IMG/VR virus record: IMGVR_UViG_3300027917_000041
Coordinates: 1 to 64,000 of that record
Length of the DNA: 64,000 nucleotides
From: a virus
Strand: one strand, 5' to 3'
Made by a program: the position numbers and the translations under genes
Notes under the pieces: model-generated
What the model was told of the DNA's origin: nothing
What the model saw: only the letters and a program-made list of their open reading frames with translations
Database searches by the model: none
Shown: in pieces, positions 48,389 to 59,401 of the stretch
Numbering within the stretch: position 1 is the first letter of the stretch
Layout: each line of letters begins with the position of its first letter

Positions 48389-49117
48389 ATGAATGATATT
48401 GAAAAGAACGACGTAGATATTAGTAAGTTATTCCAGTGGGGTGATAGTATGGAATTACAAACCCCTAGTGGAAAGACCATCACAGTTTGGATGCGTATCA
48501 TAGGTGACTCGGAAACCAACAGGGCTAGGGTATATGCTCTAAGACAAAGTGCAGACCTACGCAAGAAGCTTAAGGATGAAAACTCTGATGAGCGTATTGC
48601 TATGATACCCGAACTGGACGAAACTGATAAAGACAAAGTTATTGAAATTCTATTGGCTTTGAACATCAAGGAACTTACAGATAGGGCATACGAGAACATG
48701 GATATTAAATATCCTAAAGAACCAGCTTCGGATGCCTCTCTAGAAGAACAAGAACAATACCAAGCTATCATAGATGGTTTTCCAAAATACGTCGAGGAAA
48801 GGACAAACGAAATCTTAGAAAAAGAGATTAATAGGGAACGCAAAAACTTAGCTGGCGTATCTATTGAAGGTCTAAAGCAAATGTATTTTGACTTGTTGCT
48901 TAGACAGCTTTGTGAAACAGAAATGTACAAATCTTTCCAAGACATGACCGTTTACTTTGCTTGCTATAAAGACCCGGATTACACAGAACGATTATTTAGC
49001 AGCTTTGACGCATTTGATAATTTACCAACGAGTGTCAAAGAAGTCCTAGCTACATTCTATGGTACTCTTACTATAGATATTGATAACTTAAAAAAATCGC
49101 CAGAAGTAATGCAATAG
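48389..49117 (+). CDS. Tail assembly chaperone (G-like)
   Basis: 242 residues, acidic and helical, between tube and tape measure genes. Near its 3' end the seven A residues at 49090-49096 form a slippery site, and the downstream frame continues into the T-like part. Known siphovirus biology predicts that this protein and its frameshifted extension load the tape measure. Confidence 0.85.
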   Translation: MNDIEKNDVDISKLFQWGDSMELQTPSGKTITVWMRIIGDSETNRARVYALRQSADLRKKLKDENSDERIAMIPELDETDKDKVIEILLALNIKELTDRAYENMDIKYPKEPASDASLEEQEQYQAIIDGFPKYVEERTNEILEKEINRERKNLAGVSIEGLKQMYFDLLLRQLCETEMYKSFQDMTVYFACYKDPDYTERLFSSFDAFDNLPTSVKEVLATFYGTLTIDIDNLKKSPEVMQ

Positions 49118-49147
49118 TAAGTTTATGGACGTTATCTAAAGCATTAC
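49090..49147 (+). promoter_or_regulatory. Programmed -1 frameshift signal
   Basis: Slippery A-AAA-AAA at 49090-49096 is in the correct phase. Nine bases later a 7-bp stem GTAATGC (49106-49112) / GCATTAC (49141-49147) begins. The zero-frame stop is at 49115. Confidence 0.85.
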
Positions 49148-49386
49148 AGATACCCCTAGATAAAAAATTGAGCGAACTTCGAGATATACCCTATACTATC
49201 TCTTTCGTCATAAAGAAACGTATACAAATAGATAATCTAAACCAACTGCCGAAGGAAAAACGTCCTCCTGAGTGGATGATATGGGATAAGCCACCGGAGC
49301 AGATCGAGGAATGGATCGATAAAGTATTTAATCGAAAGAAAGAGGAAACGGCAGAAGTAGTAATTATGGAGCATGAGATAGAATAA
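49096..49386 (+). CDS. T-like extension of the chaperone, made by -1 frameshift
   Basis: After the slip the frame stays open for about 96 codons, from IARSNAI to MEHEIE, giving a G-T fusion of about 332 residues. The part has no ATG or ribosome-binding site of its own; the first possible start is a TTG at 49168. Its stop overlaps the tape measure ATG. Confidence 0.82.
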   Translation: MARSNAIVSLWTLSKALQIPLDKKLSELRDIPYTISFVIKKRIQIDNLNQLPKEKRPPEWMIWDKPPEQIEEWIDKVFNRKKEETAEVVIMEHEIE

Positions 49387-52300
49387 TGCCACAGAATCTA
49401 AGTTACATAGAGCGAGAGTTAGCTAATCTAAGCAGACAAGCTAAGGACGCTACTACCCAAATGAACCTTTTGGAGAAAGCGTTAGCAAATGTCATTAGAA
49501 CTAGCACTAAGGGTGGTGGTGTAGCTTCACCTGTAAGCGTAGAGCGTGTAACACAGCAAACGCTTTCTTCTGGTTTAAGTCCTGCGGGTGCACCTGTAGG
49601 TAATAGGGCTATTGTTGGTAGTGAAGTAACGCCTAAAGTTGAGGGTATTCTAAGAGAGTACGGAAGGCTAGAGGCTGAGGTAGCATTACTACAGAAACAA
49701 ACAACACAGTTAAATGCGGCTAGTGCTCGTCTAGCTCAAGCTCAAGAAGAGGCTTCTGGTATTCTATTCAGCGAACAGCAGATAAATGCTAGGAAGGTGG
49801 CAGCTGCCGAAAGGCAAGCAGCTGCTGAACAAACTCTAGAAAGTCAACTAAATAAGCTACGTATAGAATCAGAAGATCAGTTACGTGCTTGGCAAGAAGA
49901 TACACAAGCTACTAAAGACCTATCCAGAAAGAAGAAAGAAGCTGTTACTAAGTTAGGAGAAATGAGCCGCACTATAGATGCGGAAGGCTTTGCACGCCCC
50001 GGAGGTAAAACCGCTGGTGGTGGAGGAGCAGAGCAAGCAGCTCCTAGATATACACAAGCCGACTTAGATAAAATATTCTCTAGACAGGCTGTAACAAACA
50101 TCGGGCAAACAGCTGGACAGTATCAGTTTAGTCCAGAAAATATTAAGCGAATCACAGAATACGCAAACTCATATAAGCAACTTCAATACGAAGCTCAAGG
50201 TGCTAACGGGGTTATGCGTAAATTGGTTTTAACTGTAGACCAAGCTGGAAACGTATTTACAAGTACACAGAAACAGTTCCGTACATTCTTTAGTGCTATT
50301 CGCCGTAATGTTGGTGAAATGATTAAGTGGTCAACTGCGACACTTTTGGTATGGGGTTCTATCCGTAAATTGGGTGAACTACTACAAATAGCAATCGACA
50401 ACGAATCTAAGTTAGCAAGTATCGCGGTTATCCTAGGCGAAGAACACACAAATCTAACACAGGTATTCAATGCAGCTGCGGACGCGGCATCTGCTACAGG
50501 TGAAAGTATTGATGGTGTTCTTGATGGTTATGTACAGGCGTATCGTGCTACTGGTAACATCACTAATGAGACAGAAAGAGCAGCTCAAGCACAAGCATTA
50601 TTAACAGACGCACTTACATTGTCTAAGCTATCTAGCTTATCAACAGCACAAGCTATGGATACTTTGACAGGTGCTTTAAGACAGGCAGGTTTAGGCTTTG
50701 ATGAAGGCTATGTACTACTAGATAAGTGGGTTGCCGTATCTAGACAAGCTAATGTAGGTATTGAAACATTAGCCGAATCCTTTGCGATTACGGCTACTTC
50801 TGCGTCTAACGCTGGCTTAGAATGGGATGAACTAAATGGTATAATAGCCACCCTAGCTGAGTCTACAACGTTATCAGCTACCGAATCTGGTAACGCTATC
50901 CGTGCTTTTATATCTGGTTTCACTACAGATACAGCCGTAAAAGAACTAACAAAGTTTGGTATTGCTGTAACTGATAAAACAGGAGAAACTAGAGGTTTCC
51001 TTGACGTAATGAAGGAAATTTCAGCATTGTTTGAGCAGGGGATTATTACGGAATCTGAATTGAATAAAATCTCAAGGGCTATTGGTGGTGGTGCTCGTCG
51101 TGAGGCGCAGGTTGCCACAACAATCAAGAACTTGGGCAGAGCACAGGAAGTAGCTGCAATATCAGCTCAGGCGAATGGAGACGCACAAAGAGCTTTGGCT
51201 ATCCAATTGGATACAGTACAGACAGCACTAACTAAGCTAAATAACTCCTTCCAAAAGTTAGCCCGTACAATGGGTGCTGAGGGTGGTGTACTTGAAGCTG
51301 CTGGTACTGTGCTTGACATATTCACAAAGATGGTAGATGCAACGTCAACACTTGTAAAGAACTTGGGAGACATTACACCAATTCTTGCAGGTATGGCTTT
51401 AGTATTTGCAGCTACATCTAAGGAAACAAGAGGACTATTTGCTACAAACCTAATTGGTGGTATTGGACAAACTATCAACAGATTTACAGGACGTGGTGAT
51501 ATATCCTTAGAAGATCAAAGACTTCTAGCAGCTTCACAAGGTTTGACAGCTGCACCCGGAGCACAGGTTGGTTTAGGTACAAGAGTATCTAATAGGCTAC
51601 TTGGGCCGGGTTACGGTAGAAATGCTGGTTCATTAGCTGGACAAGCATTGGCTGGTGGTTTTACTCTATATTCAGCAGGTAGAGATATTCAGCAAGGTAA
51701 CGTAGAAGGGGCAGCTGGTTCAGTGGTTGGTGGTATCATTGGTGGTTTACTAACAGGTGGTTCACCTGTAGGTATTGTAATTGGTACAGCAGCTGGTGAA
51801 GCTTTTGCTAACGCCACATTCGGATATAAAGCAGAGTTCACTAGATTCTTCCAAGATATCTTTGACGAAGGTGGTAAAGACATCATAGACCCTGAAAAGA
51901 CAGGGGCAGACCTATCAGCAGCTACCGAAGAAGTATTCAAGCAGTACGGTGGTGGAAGCACAGCTATTGGTAAGTTCTTCGCTAACTTAGGTGCTGGTGT
52001 ACTAAATCTAGGTTACGGTGCTGGACAGGCTCTAGGTACACTACCTGCTACTGCACCTAACGCTAGAATTACAGCAGAGACATTAGCCCTATCTGGACGT
52101 GGGGCATTTGGTGATATCAGTGCCGCGGCTGGAAGTGTGTACGAACTACAAATAGCCCAACAAGCTCTACGAGGACAGACAGCCGGGGAAGTAAAGCCCG
52201 GAGCTTTCAAGTTCGCTGTAACAGATGAACAGGAACAGTTACTAAAAGAATATAGAGACTTCCTAACAGACTTAGAACTAACACAGGCTGAGATATTCCG

Positions 52301-53918
52301 TGCGGGTGCTATTGCTGGCGAGATTTCAGATAAGGACTTGAGAGACGCTTTAGATAAGATTCCTAACCTACAATCTATTCTAACTAAGTACTTTGTAACC
52401 TTTGGTGAAGAATTAATCAATGCATCTGACGAAGTAACAGGTGTGACAGACGCTTTTGAGTACATGACTAACATCATCGTTAATGGTTCTACAGAACAGA
52501 TACAGTACTTGAATGCCACAGCACAAGAGATTGCAGGTATTAGAAACGCTATAGAAGCTGCTGATGCAGCTGGTACAGACCAAGTTATCTTAGGTTTTGA
52601 TGACCCAAGTACTACAGATGTAGATGAAAGAAGAATAGTATCTAGAGCAGTGGCTATGCAGGAAGCTGCCGAAATTGCTCAAGGTGCTGTTACATCCCTA
52701 CTTACACAAACTAGAGAACTAAACCAAGCACGTATTGATATTCCGGGTATCGTAAATCTTGATGTAAATGAAGAAGATTTTGACGTTATTCTACAATATG
52801 CTGAGTCTATCCAAGATAGATTTTGGGAAGGGTTCTGGTCAGAGGGTATTCTAACTGACTTTACAGAAGCAGACTTAGAAGATACACTAGCACCGTTCAT
52901 GCTAAAGGCTGGTCAAGATGGTGGTATGAAGTACGTAGAAGGCTTCAACCAAGCACTAATTCAGCAAGCAGCTAGTGAACTTATAGAACAAGGTATAATC
53001 GAAGAAAACAAACCTGCTGATAGAAGGGGATTGCAATCATTTGATATCCCATCAAGTCAACTACCTTCGGTTATGGCACGTTATCAACAGTTGGTAAATA
53101 TCACTGGTCAGGCTGGTTACTCACCTGATGAGGAAACTTTCGCAGCTCTGTTTACTGATTACATTGCTATGCCTATCACAGCAGACCTAACTTTGTTGAA
53201 CATCGCTATGCAGGAATTGATTGATGTAAATAAGAAAGAACTTGATGGTATCTATAACCTACCCACAGACGCTAGTTTCTACGTACCATTTACAGGCTAT
53301 AGAGAGGGCTTTGTAAATCAAGGTGGAGGCGGTGGAGCAGGATTATTAGAAGGATTGGGTGCTGGTAACTTCCCTCTATCCGAAGCCGAAATAGAAGCTA
53401 GAAAAGAGAAATTCTTAGCAGAATATCCAAGATACGAATTACCTGAGCAACTTGGGCCTCCTGTACCAGAAGGATTCTTTGGTAAACCATTAGGGCCTCC
53501 TACACCTGCAACATCTAAATATGACTATCCATCTGAGGGTGAAAGATTTAGAGGTCTAACACCCGAAATGTATGGTTATGAAGCTCCAGATACTCCTTTG
53601 ATTTCGCCTCCTATTTGGCTAAAAAACCTATTTGAACAAGGCCGCGATGCAATTGGAGCAATCGAACCACCTGTACTTCCGGGGGCTGATGCAGCTGGTC
53701 AAATTATTACTGACCTAGGTAACTTACTAAAGTCTCTATTTGGTTTAGAAGGTGAGGATTCTACAATTACTACAAAACTACAAATTGAAAGCACTACAAA
53801 TACTATCGTTCAACTTGATGGACAAGTTATAGCCAATGCTATTAAGCCTTACCTATTGAATGATGAAGTACGATACGAAGGTACAGCGGGCAGTGCTGTA
53901 AAGAGATTCGTAATCTAG
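49386..53918 (+). CDS. Tape measure protein
   Basis: 1510 residues. An N-terminal coiled coil precedes the conserved tape measure region (about 330-640: ADAASATGESIDGVLDGYV, LSTAQAMDTLTGALRQAG, LAESTTLSATESGNAIRAFI). Hydrophobic segments follow (near 670 and 750-810), then a long variable C-terminus. It sets tail length; at about 0.15 nm per residue a tail over 200 nm would be expected. The ATG overlaps the preceding stop. Confidence 0.95.
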   Translation: MPQNLSYIERELANLSRQAKDATTQMNLLEKALANVIRTSTKGGGVASPVSVERVTQQTLSSGLSPAGAPVGNRAIVGSEVTPKVEGILREYGRLEAEVALLQKQTTQLNAASARLAQAQEEASGILFSEQQINARKVAAAERQAAAEQTLESQLNKLRIESEDQLRAWQEDTQATKDLSRKKKEAVTKLGEMSRTIDAEGFARPGGKTAGGGGAEQAAPRYTQADLDKIFSRQAVTNIGQTAGQYQFSPENIKRITEYANSYKQLQYEAQGANGVMRKLVLTVDQAGNVFTSTQKQFRTFFSAIRRNVGEMIKWSTATLLVWGSIRKLGELLQIAIDNESKLASIAVILGEEHTNLTQVFNAAADAASATGESIDGVLDGYVQAYRATGNITNETERAAQAQALLTDALTLSKLSSLSTAQAMDTLTGALRQAGLGFDEGYVLLDKWVAVSRQANVGIETLAESFAITATSASNAGLEWDELNGIIATLAESTTLSATESGNAIRAFISGFTTDTAVKELTKFGIAVTDKTGETRGFLDVMKEISALFEQGIITESELNKISRAIGGGARREAQVATTIKNLGRAQEVAAISAQANGDAQRALAIQLDTVQTALTKLNNSFQKLARTMGAEGGVLEAAGTVLDIFTKMVDATSTLVKNLGDITPILAGMALVFAATSKETRGLFATNLIGGIGQTINRFTGRGDISLEDQRLLAASQGLTAAPGAQVGLGTRVSNRLLGPGYGRNAGSLAGQALAGGFTLYSAGRDIQQGNVEGAAGSVVGGIIGGLLTGGSPVGIVIGTAAGEAFANATFGYKAEFTRFFQDIFDEGGKDIIDPEKTGADLSAATEEVFKQYGGGSTAIGKFFANLGAGVLNLGYGAGQALGTLPATAPNARITAETLALSGRGAFGDISAAAGSVYELQIAQQALRGQTAGEVKPGAFKFAVTDEQEQLLKEYRDFLTDLELTQAEIFRAGAIAGEISDKDLRDALDKIPNLQSILTKYFVTFGEELINASDEVTGVTDAFEYMTNIIVNGSTEQIQYLNATAQEIAGIRNAIEAADAAGTDQVILGFDDPSTTDVDERRIVSRAVAMQEAAEIAQGAVTSLLTQTRELNQARIDIPGIVNLDVNEEDFDVILQYAESIQDRFWEGFWSEGILTDFTEADLEDTLAPFMLKAGQDGGMKYVEGFNQALIQQAASELIEQGIIEENKPADRRGLQSFDIPSSQLPSVMARYQQLVNITGQAGYSPDEETFAALFTDYIAMPITADLTLLNIAMQELIDVNKKELDGIYNLPTDASFYVPFTGYREGFVNQGGGGGAGLLEGLGAGNFPLSEAEIEARKEKFLAEYPRYELPEQLGPPVPEGFFGKPLGPPTPATSKYDYPSEGERFRGLTPEMYGYEAPDTPLISPPIWLKNLFEQGRDAIGAIEPPVLPGADAAGQIITDLGNLLKSLFGLEGEDSTITTKLQIESTTNTIVQLDGQVIANAIKPYLLNDEVRYEGTAGSAVKRFVI

Positions 53919-53930
53919 GAGAGATAACAA

Positions 53931-54296
53931 ATGCCTGATTGGAGCTACGCTGGATATAGAATATTCGTTCAGGAATATCAATCTGGACACAAGCAGATTC
54001 TTCCTCGTCTAAACCCTATAGGTGGTGGTACTGTAATTCAACAGTTTGGTTATGATGAGCGTATTTTGAAGATAAACGCCTACGTAGTAGGTTTTTCAGA
54101 TATGACACAAATACGTTTATTGACAACTTCCGGAATATCTTTTGATTTAGCTACTCCGATGGAAGGCACTTATGCTTATTATTGTAATGATGTACAAGAT
54201 AAGTTAGTGAATTCTATATGCCAAACTCTTAGACCTGATTTACCAGAAGATTCACCTGTATATCAAGTAGACTTGGAGCTTTATTACGATGGCTGA
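53931..54296 (+). CDS. Distal tail-type protein candidate, 121 aa
   Basis: Small beta-rich protein directly after the tape measure, overlapping the next hub gene. Position fits a distal tail or baseplate wedge component; not recognised by motif. Confidence 0.5.
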   Translation: MPDWSYAGYRIFVQEYQSGHKQILPRLNPIGGGTVIQQFGYDERILKINAYVVGFSDMTQIRLLTTSGISFDLATPMEGTYAYYCNDVQDKLVNSICQTLRPDLPEDSPVYQVDLELYYDG

Positions 54297-55305
54297 TATT
54301 CTTTATGCTAGTATTCCCGGCTTTACACAAATAGAATCTGTTAATGTTGCTACTCAGCATCAACAGTCTGTATCTACGGCTACTATTAAATGCTTGGGTA
54401 CTACTAAAGATGTTGGCGATCAAGTAAATATTGACTTAGGTTATACAACAAACCACGGTCATGTTTTTAAAGGCTATGTAAAACAAATTGAACAAGTTTC
54501 ACCGAACGCAGAATATCAAGTTACTTGTCACGATGTTATGTCAAGAGCTATAGATTATTTCTTTGTTCCTGATAATCCAGATGCACCTTTTAGGCGTGCC
54601 AACATTTCAGCGGAGGATTTGATAGAAGATGTTCTTAGAGAAGCCGGACTTACAAGTTTTGATTTTGATTCTACTTCTTTTACATTCGCTGTTACTGCCG
54701 GAGTCTATGCCGAAGTTAAACTTATCTCAGCTTATGACTACGCAAACGGTGTTAGTGATCTTATCGCTTGGCATATGTGGGCTGATCCTGCTACTGGCAC
54801 TATCAAGCTAAAGAATAGAAAACCCTATTGGATGGCCGCAGGTAGCCCCGAAGCTTCACAACCGGGATATACAGCGGATACAGCATTGAAAACACTTGCA
54901 GATGGTATTGGCGGTACAATCATCAATGCTCGTTATTATGAACATGAAAGAGACTTAAGAAACAGAGTAGTAGTACACGGTGCTCCGGGTACAAGTGCTA
55001 CAGCCACAGCATCAAGCCCTTACTTACCAGCTGGTTACTATAAGTCAGCTGCGCTGTACTGGCCCATTTTAGATAGTCAGTCAATGGCAGATAAAGCAGC
55101 TTCGTACAACCTAAGTTTGCTAAACAGACTTTCTATAGGCTTAGAACTAACCGTAGTTGGAGATCACGAACTACTAGCACATGAAGCGGTACACGCTACA
55201 GTAGACAGTATTTCAGTAGATGATGACTTTTATATTTATTATGCAGAGCACAACTGGTCTGCCAAAGGATACACAACAACATTAGATTTACGAGCTAAGG
55301 AATAG
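54289..55305 (+). CDS. Tail hub-like protein, 338 aa
   Basis: Layout resembles gpD/gp44-like hub proteins: an N-terminal barrel (VNVATQHQQSVSTATIK, VFKGYVKQIEQ), a middle LIAWHMWADPATG segment and a C-terminal barrel (NLSLLNRLSIGLELTV). It would form part of the tail tip around the tape measure end. Confidence 0.65.
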   Translation: MADILYASIPGFTQIESVNVATQHQQSVSTATIKCLGTTKDVGDQVNIDLGYTTNHGHVFKGYVKQIEQVSPNAEYQVTCHDVMSRAIDYFFVPDNPDAPFRRANISAEDLIEDVLREAGLTSFDFDSTSFTFAVTAGVYAEVKLISAYDYANGVSDLIAWHMWADPATGTIKLKNRKPYWMAAGSPEASQPGYTADTALKTLADGIGGTIINARYYEHERDLRNRVVVHGAPGTSATATASSPYLPAGYYKSAALYWPILDSQSMADKAASYNLSLLNRLSIGLELTVVGDHELLAHEAVHATVDSISVDDDFYIYYAEHNWSAKGYTTTLDLRAKE

Positions 55306-55307
55306 GA

Positions 55308-58300
55308 ATGGCACAACAGACAATTAATGTTCAGATAAAACACGGTAGTAACGACATTACAAATACCGTAATATCTTACAACAGACAGGGTAGCATTTGT
55401 ACCGGAGTTACACAGCTTACCCTAACTTTGGATACACCACATGCACCTTCAATTAATGTTTGGGATGTTATCAAGCTGTACGAAGAAGGTGTACAGCATG
55501 GTAAGTTTAGAGCGTTGGATATTAGTCGTAATGAACGTGGTGAAACGATAGTAGAATGTCAAGATGAAAGTGTAAGATTGACAGATTACTTTATTACAGA
55601 ATCCTACTATATTGATTATCCATCATATACTAAGACTTGGATTGATAAGTTTTGTGCTGAGGCAGGAGTAACCGTATCGTATACAGCTGCCGGGAGTGGC
55701 GTACTTGTTAGTGAAAACACAAGTATAGGTGTGGCATCTGCCTATGATGTGATAATGCAGATGTGTCAATACACAGGTTGGTACTTTTATTTCGATAATG
55801 ATGGTACTATGATCATAGGTGATTTGGACAAAAACTATGGGAGTACAGATTTAAGTGTCAACGAAAGCAAAATATTACAATTCGACCAATACATCGATGA
55901 TAGCTTTTTACGTAATGAGGCTCATGTTTGGGGTAATGCTCAAAAAGATCAAAGTTGGGTGCTTGCAAAAGCACATGTAACTACACCTTGGGATAGAGGC
56001 CCAAAGGATCGTAGACCAATCTTATACGCTAATAGTAATATACATTCAATTTCAGCAGCTTACAGTATAGCCTATAAAATGTTAGACGAGTTTGCTCATT
56101 TGAAAAATGAGAAAGTAGTCAAGCTCGCGGGAGGTTATGATGTCGAGTTAGGTGATTTAGTACACGTAAGTTGTCGTCAATGGACTGGAAAAGGACTAGT
56201 AACAAGTATTCAGTCTGAGGCTAGTAATAAGGGTTACATAACTACACTTTCAATAGATGAACGCTGTCCTAGACTACTTGGTTACTTTGGATTTAGTGAT
56301 TGGGTTTACACAGGACATGATACCAATGGTGTATGGCGTAAGGAAATTTTAGGAAGTACTTGGGAAGATTTTTCAACGGGGTTAGAAGATTTACACGTAA
56401 CAGACCTAATTATTAAGAGTAACATGTTTGCTTGTGTAGCTGGTGGAGAAATGTACTGGCAAACAGGTACTACAGCATCATGGAATAAATACACACCGGA
56501 AGGTTTTGTAGATGCAGAAGGTTACTCATATCCACCAGAATCATTTGAATGTGTAGCTGTAGATATTGATACTTACACAAATCATATATACGCAATATAT
56601 AAGTTTACACAAGCTGTTGAGGACTTTGCAGGGGTGCAACGCACATTCGTAGAACAGGTTGCTTGGGGTACACGTATAGCTTACACAGAAGTACATTTTG
56701 TATATGATGGTACAGCCTACCAAGACATTGAAGCTGTAGACATAATGCACTATGACTCAGGTGAAGTACTACCAACAGCAATAGCTCCATCGTTGTATGC
56801 CCTACTAAACAATCCAGAAGCATTATTTGGTACACGTAAAACCAATTGGAATATAGTACCAGACGCTAATAGTTTTGTATTTGGGCCTCTTGCTAATGAT
56901 GAATTAGATGGTGGTACGTTTGACTATATAAGTAACAACTTTGGTTCTCATGTGCTTTGGGATAATAACTTAGGTATTTCAGTAAACAAGTACAATCAAT
57001 TTTGCCTATTCAACTACAAAGAATACCCACCGGGAGACGCTTTAGCAAGACTATCCTACTCTGGAAATGGATGGGTACTGGAAACGCTGGCTTTACCCGG
57101 CTTAAATAACTACTGGCCCACAGGAACAGAACGTCTAGCAGCTAGATACATGTATTGGGATGGTGATCCTGATCCAGACGCTAGTGAATTCAAATTAATG
57201 GATGCCGCCTATACAGATGGTACTTTGAAAGTAGCGGTAGTAAATCAAGCTACAATTGGTGGACTTTGCGATTATAAAACACCGTATTTAGAATACTATA
57301 ACTACATTAGTACAGAACATGTAACAGCGTCAGGTGTACAAGTAGTGGATGGTACTGCAACTTCTACAGGCGATATTGTATTTCTAAAAGACCAAGACGA
57401 TCCGGTAGATAATGGTGCTTACTACTGTAGTGATATTGCAGTTTGGTCTAGAGTACCTGATTGGATACCGGGTTCAGGTTTGATTGTACAAGCTAAGTAC
57501 GGTAGTGAAAACTATCACCGTTGTTGGCAGTTGCGTTTCTACAAGCCAGAAGATTTAGAGCTTGAAGTAACAGATTTGAATTTTCAAGAAGTTCTGGATG
57601 TCAGAGAAACATCTTCTGATATGGTGTTTGACCTAAACTTAGCTAATGGGAACGATTCACAAGGTATTTGTGTAACTAAAGTACATGAACCTGTATTCTA
57701 TCATGATAGAATGTTTTGGGTAATGAGATTACATACTTCTGACGACGCTTGTCCTTTTGGACAGTGTGGTTATGGTAATTTAGATTATTACCTAGCTACT
57801 TGTATTGCGGGAGAAATAGGTAAAGGTAATGGGTCTGTAGATGTTAAGTTTCTATATAGAGATACTTATCAAAACAACGCAGCTTCATTGCGTAAAATGA
57901 TACAAGAACTTGAACCAGTCGCTTGCGGACAGGGTGTAGCATTTATTAGTATAAAAGTAGACGCTGAAACAAATAATCCGCTAACTCGTTGGTATTTGGC
58001 TAAAACTGTAATTGATAGTGAGGGAGAGTTTACTTATTCAGAAGCTGACGCTATGATTGTAGCACCATATCCAGACTGTCAAGGAGCAGAATCTACATTA
58101 TCACAAGTACGTAGAATAAAGGATGATATTGCTTGGACAGGGTATGATATTAAGGGTGAAATGATTAACCCTTACTTTAGAGCTACAATTAGAAGTAGAA
58201 GTAACTATTATAATCCTAATTGTTTACATTGTGGAAAGTGGGGTTCACACTACACAGAAACAGCAGTTGTATTAAGAGGTTCCATCTTCCAAGACTGGAT

Positions 58301-59396
58301 GGAACAAGATGAAACTATAGGAGGGGAAGTGTGGACAGGGCTAACAGAGGTACAGTGTAGACCCGGTATACCATCATCTGTTTGTTGTACTACAACAGCG
58401 GAACAAGGTACGTTGGACATGACTGGCGACTTAGTGTATGGTACTTCTGGAAATAACAGCAATATTATTCCACTATCGAGTCGTTGGTATCCTATTTATG
58501 TATATTTAGGCTTATTTGTAAAAAGTTCAATAGACGATTCTGTAATTCATCAATTAGACACACCAAGCAATAATAGACAGGTTTGTAGGCAGACTGACGA
58601 TTTTGATGGTGGTATTTACATAATACGTGGTAATAACATGTATAAAGAAATACCGGGCTTAGGCGTAGTTTCTATATCTTCTGGTGATCCAGTATACCCA
58701 TTGGCTTATGGTTTCCAACTATTTTATCATGGTTGTGCTATGGGTACTATGAGTAACCTAAACGGGCAGACTAGAATAGAAGTACTGGATAAGAATTATA
58801 TACTTCCGGGCTTAGAACTATGTTACTTATGGGAAGATGAACGTGATGAGTTCGATGATGTAACAGGACAATATACAATTAGGGATATGGATTTCTTTGG
58901 TTTCAATACCGAGGATTCAAAACCTGAACCTGCTATTTCATGGACATTTCCACCAATGTTAGCAACCTATGAGTTTGGCGGGATAACTTACTCTGGTATA
59001 TGGCCCGAAAATATGAAAGTGCATCGTAGTATAGCAGAGTTTAAAGGTATTCCCGTATCTGGTATGTTTAATGATGGTAGAGTATTGAATTATGCTGGTA
59101 CTACTCCAAGTGGTGTAACTTTTGATTATGATACTATGGCTTTGATGGCTACTCGTACACCAGACTTAGTAATGATGCCTACAACAACCGTAAGTGGTCT
59201 AAGTCACTTTACTTCATTATCAGGTATCAACTTCTCTCTAGAAACTTCAAATTGGGGAAGTAACCCTTATATGTTTGCAGGGCTAACACAGACTGTTCAA
59301 TTTTGGCAGAAAGATGCTGGATTAGATGAGTTCGAGCAGTACCCCGGACATCCCGGTTCAGACATCCTAGTAATCAGATTAGATGATAGGGTATAA
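55308..59396 (+). CDS. Large tail-tip/hub and receptor-binding candidate, 1362 aa
   Basis: The first 340 residues repeat the hub layout of the previous gene (STDLSVNESKILQFDQYIDD; LKNEKVVKLAGGYDVELGD). About 1000 residues of beta-rich sequence with many aromatic residues and several Cys pairs follow (for example CPFGQCG, CLHCG). It looks like a hub with a large host-recognition region. No enzymatic motif was recognised. Confidence 0.65.
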   Translation: MAQQTINVQIKHGSNDITNTVISYNRQGSICTGVTQLTLTLDTPHAPSINVWDVIKLYEEGVQHGKFRALDISRNERGETIVECQDESVRLTDYFITESYYIDYPSYTKTWIDKFCAEAGVTVSYTAAGSGVLVSENTSIGVASAYDVIMQMCQYTGWYFYFDNDGTMIIGDLDKNYGSTDLSVNESKILQFDQYIDDSFLRNEAHVWGNAQKDQSWVLAKAHVTTPWDRGPKDRRPILYANSNIHSISAAYSIAYKMLDEFAHLKNEKVVKLAGGYDVELGDLVHVSCRQWTGKGLVTSIQSEASNKGYITTLSIDERCPRLLGYFGFSDWVYTGHDTNGVWRKEILGSTWEDFSTGLEDLHVTDLIIKSNMFACVAGGEMYWQTGTTASWNKYTPEGFVDAEGYSYPPESFECVAVDIDTYTNHIYAIYKFTQAVEDFAGVQRTFVEQVAWGTRIAYTEVHFVYDGTAYQDIEAVDIMHYDSGEVLPTAIAPSLYALLNNPEALFGTRKTNWNIVPDANSFVFGPLANDELDGGTFDYISNNFGSHVLWDNNLGISVNKYNQFCLFNYKEYPPGDALARLSYSGNGWVLETLALPGLNNYWPTGTERLAARYMYWDGDPDPDASEFKLMDAAYTDGTLKVAVVNQATIGGLCDYKTPYLEYYNYISTEHVTASGVQVVDGTATSTGDIVFLKDQDDPVDNGAYYCSDIAVWSRVPDWIPGSGLIVQAKYGSENYHRCWQLRFYKPEDLELEVTDLNFQEVLDVRETSSDMVFDLNLANGNDSQGICVTKVHEPVFYHDRMFWVMRLHTSDDACPFGQCGYGNLDYYLATCIAGEIGKGNGSVDVKFLYRDTYQNNAASLRKMIQELEPVACGQGVAFISIKVDAETNNPLTRWYLAKTVIDSEGEFTYSEADAMIVAPYPDCQGAESTLSQVRRIKDDIAWTGYDIKGEMINPYFRATIRSRSNYYNPNCLHCGKWGSHYTETAVVLRGSIFQDWMEQDETIGGEVWTGLTEVQCRPGIPSSVCCTTTAEQGTLDMTGDLVYGTSGNNSNIIPLSSRWYPIYVYLGLFVKSSIDDSVIHQLDTPSNNRQVCRQTDDFDGGIYIIRGNNMYKEIPGLGVVSISSGDPVYPLAYGFQLFYHGCAMGTMSNLNGQTRIEVLDKNYILPGLELCYLWEDERDEFDDVTGQYTIRDMDFFGFNTEDSKPEPAISWTFPPMLATYEFGGITYSGIWPENMKVHRSIAEFKGIPVSGMFNDGRVLNYAGTTPSGVTFDYDTMALMATRTPDLVMMPTTTVSGLSHFTSLSGINFSLETSNWGSNPYMFAGLTQTVQFWQKDAGLDEFEQYPGHPGSDILVIRLDDRV

Positions 59397-59401
59397 AACA
59401 T

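Noticed and set aside
48259-48945. 228-residue minus-strand frame opposite the tail chaperone
   Set aside because: Ser/Leu-rich antisense shadow of a helical acidic gene, without start signals or neighbours on that strand.
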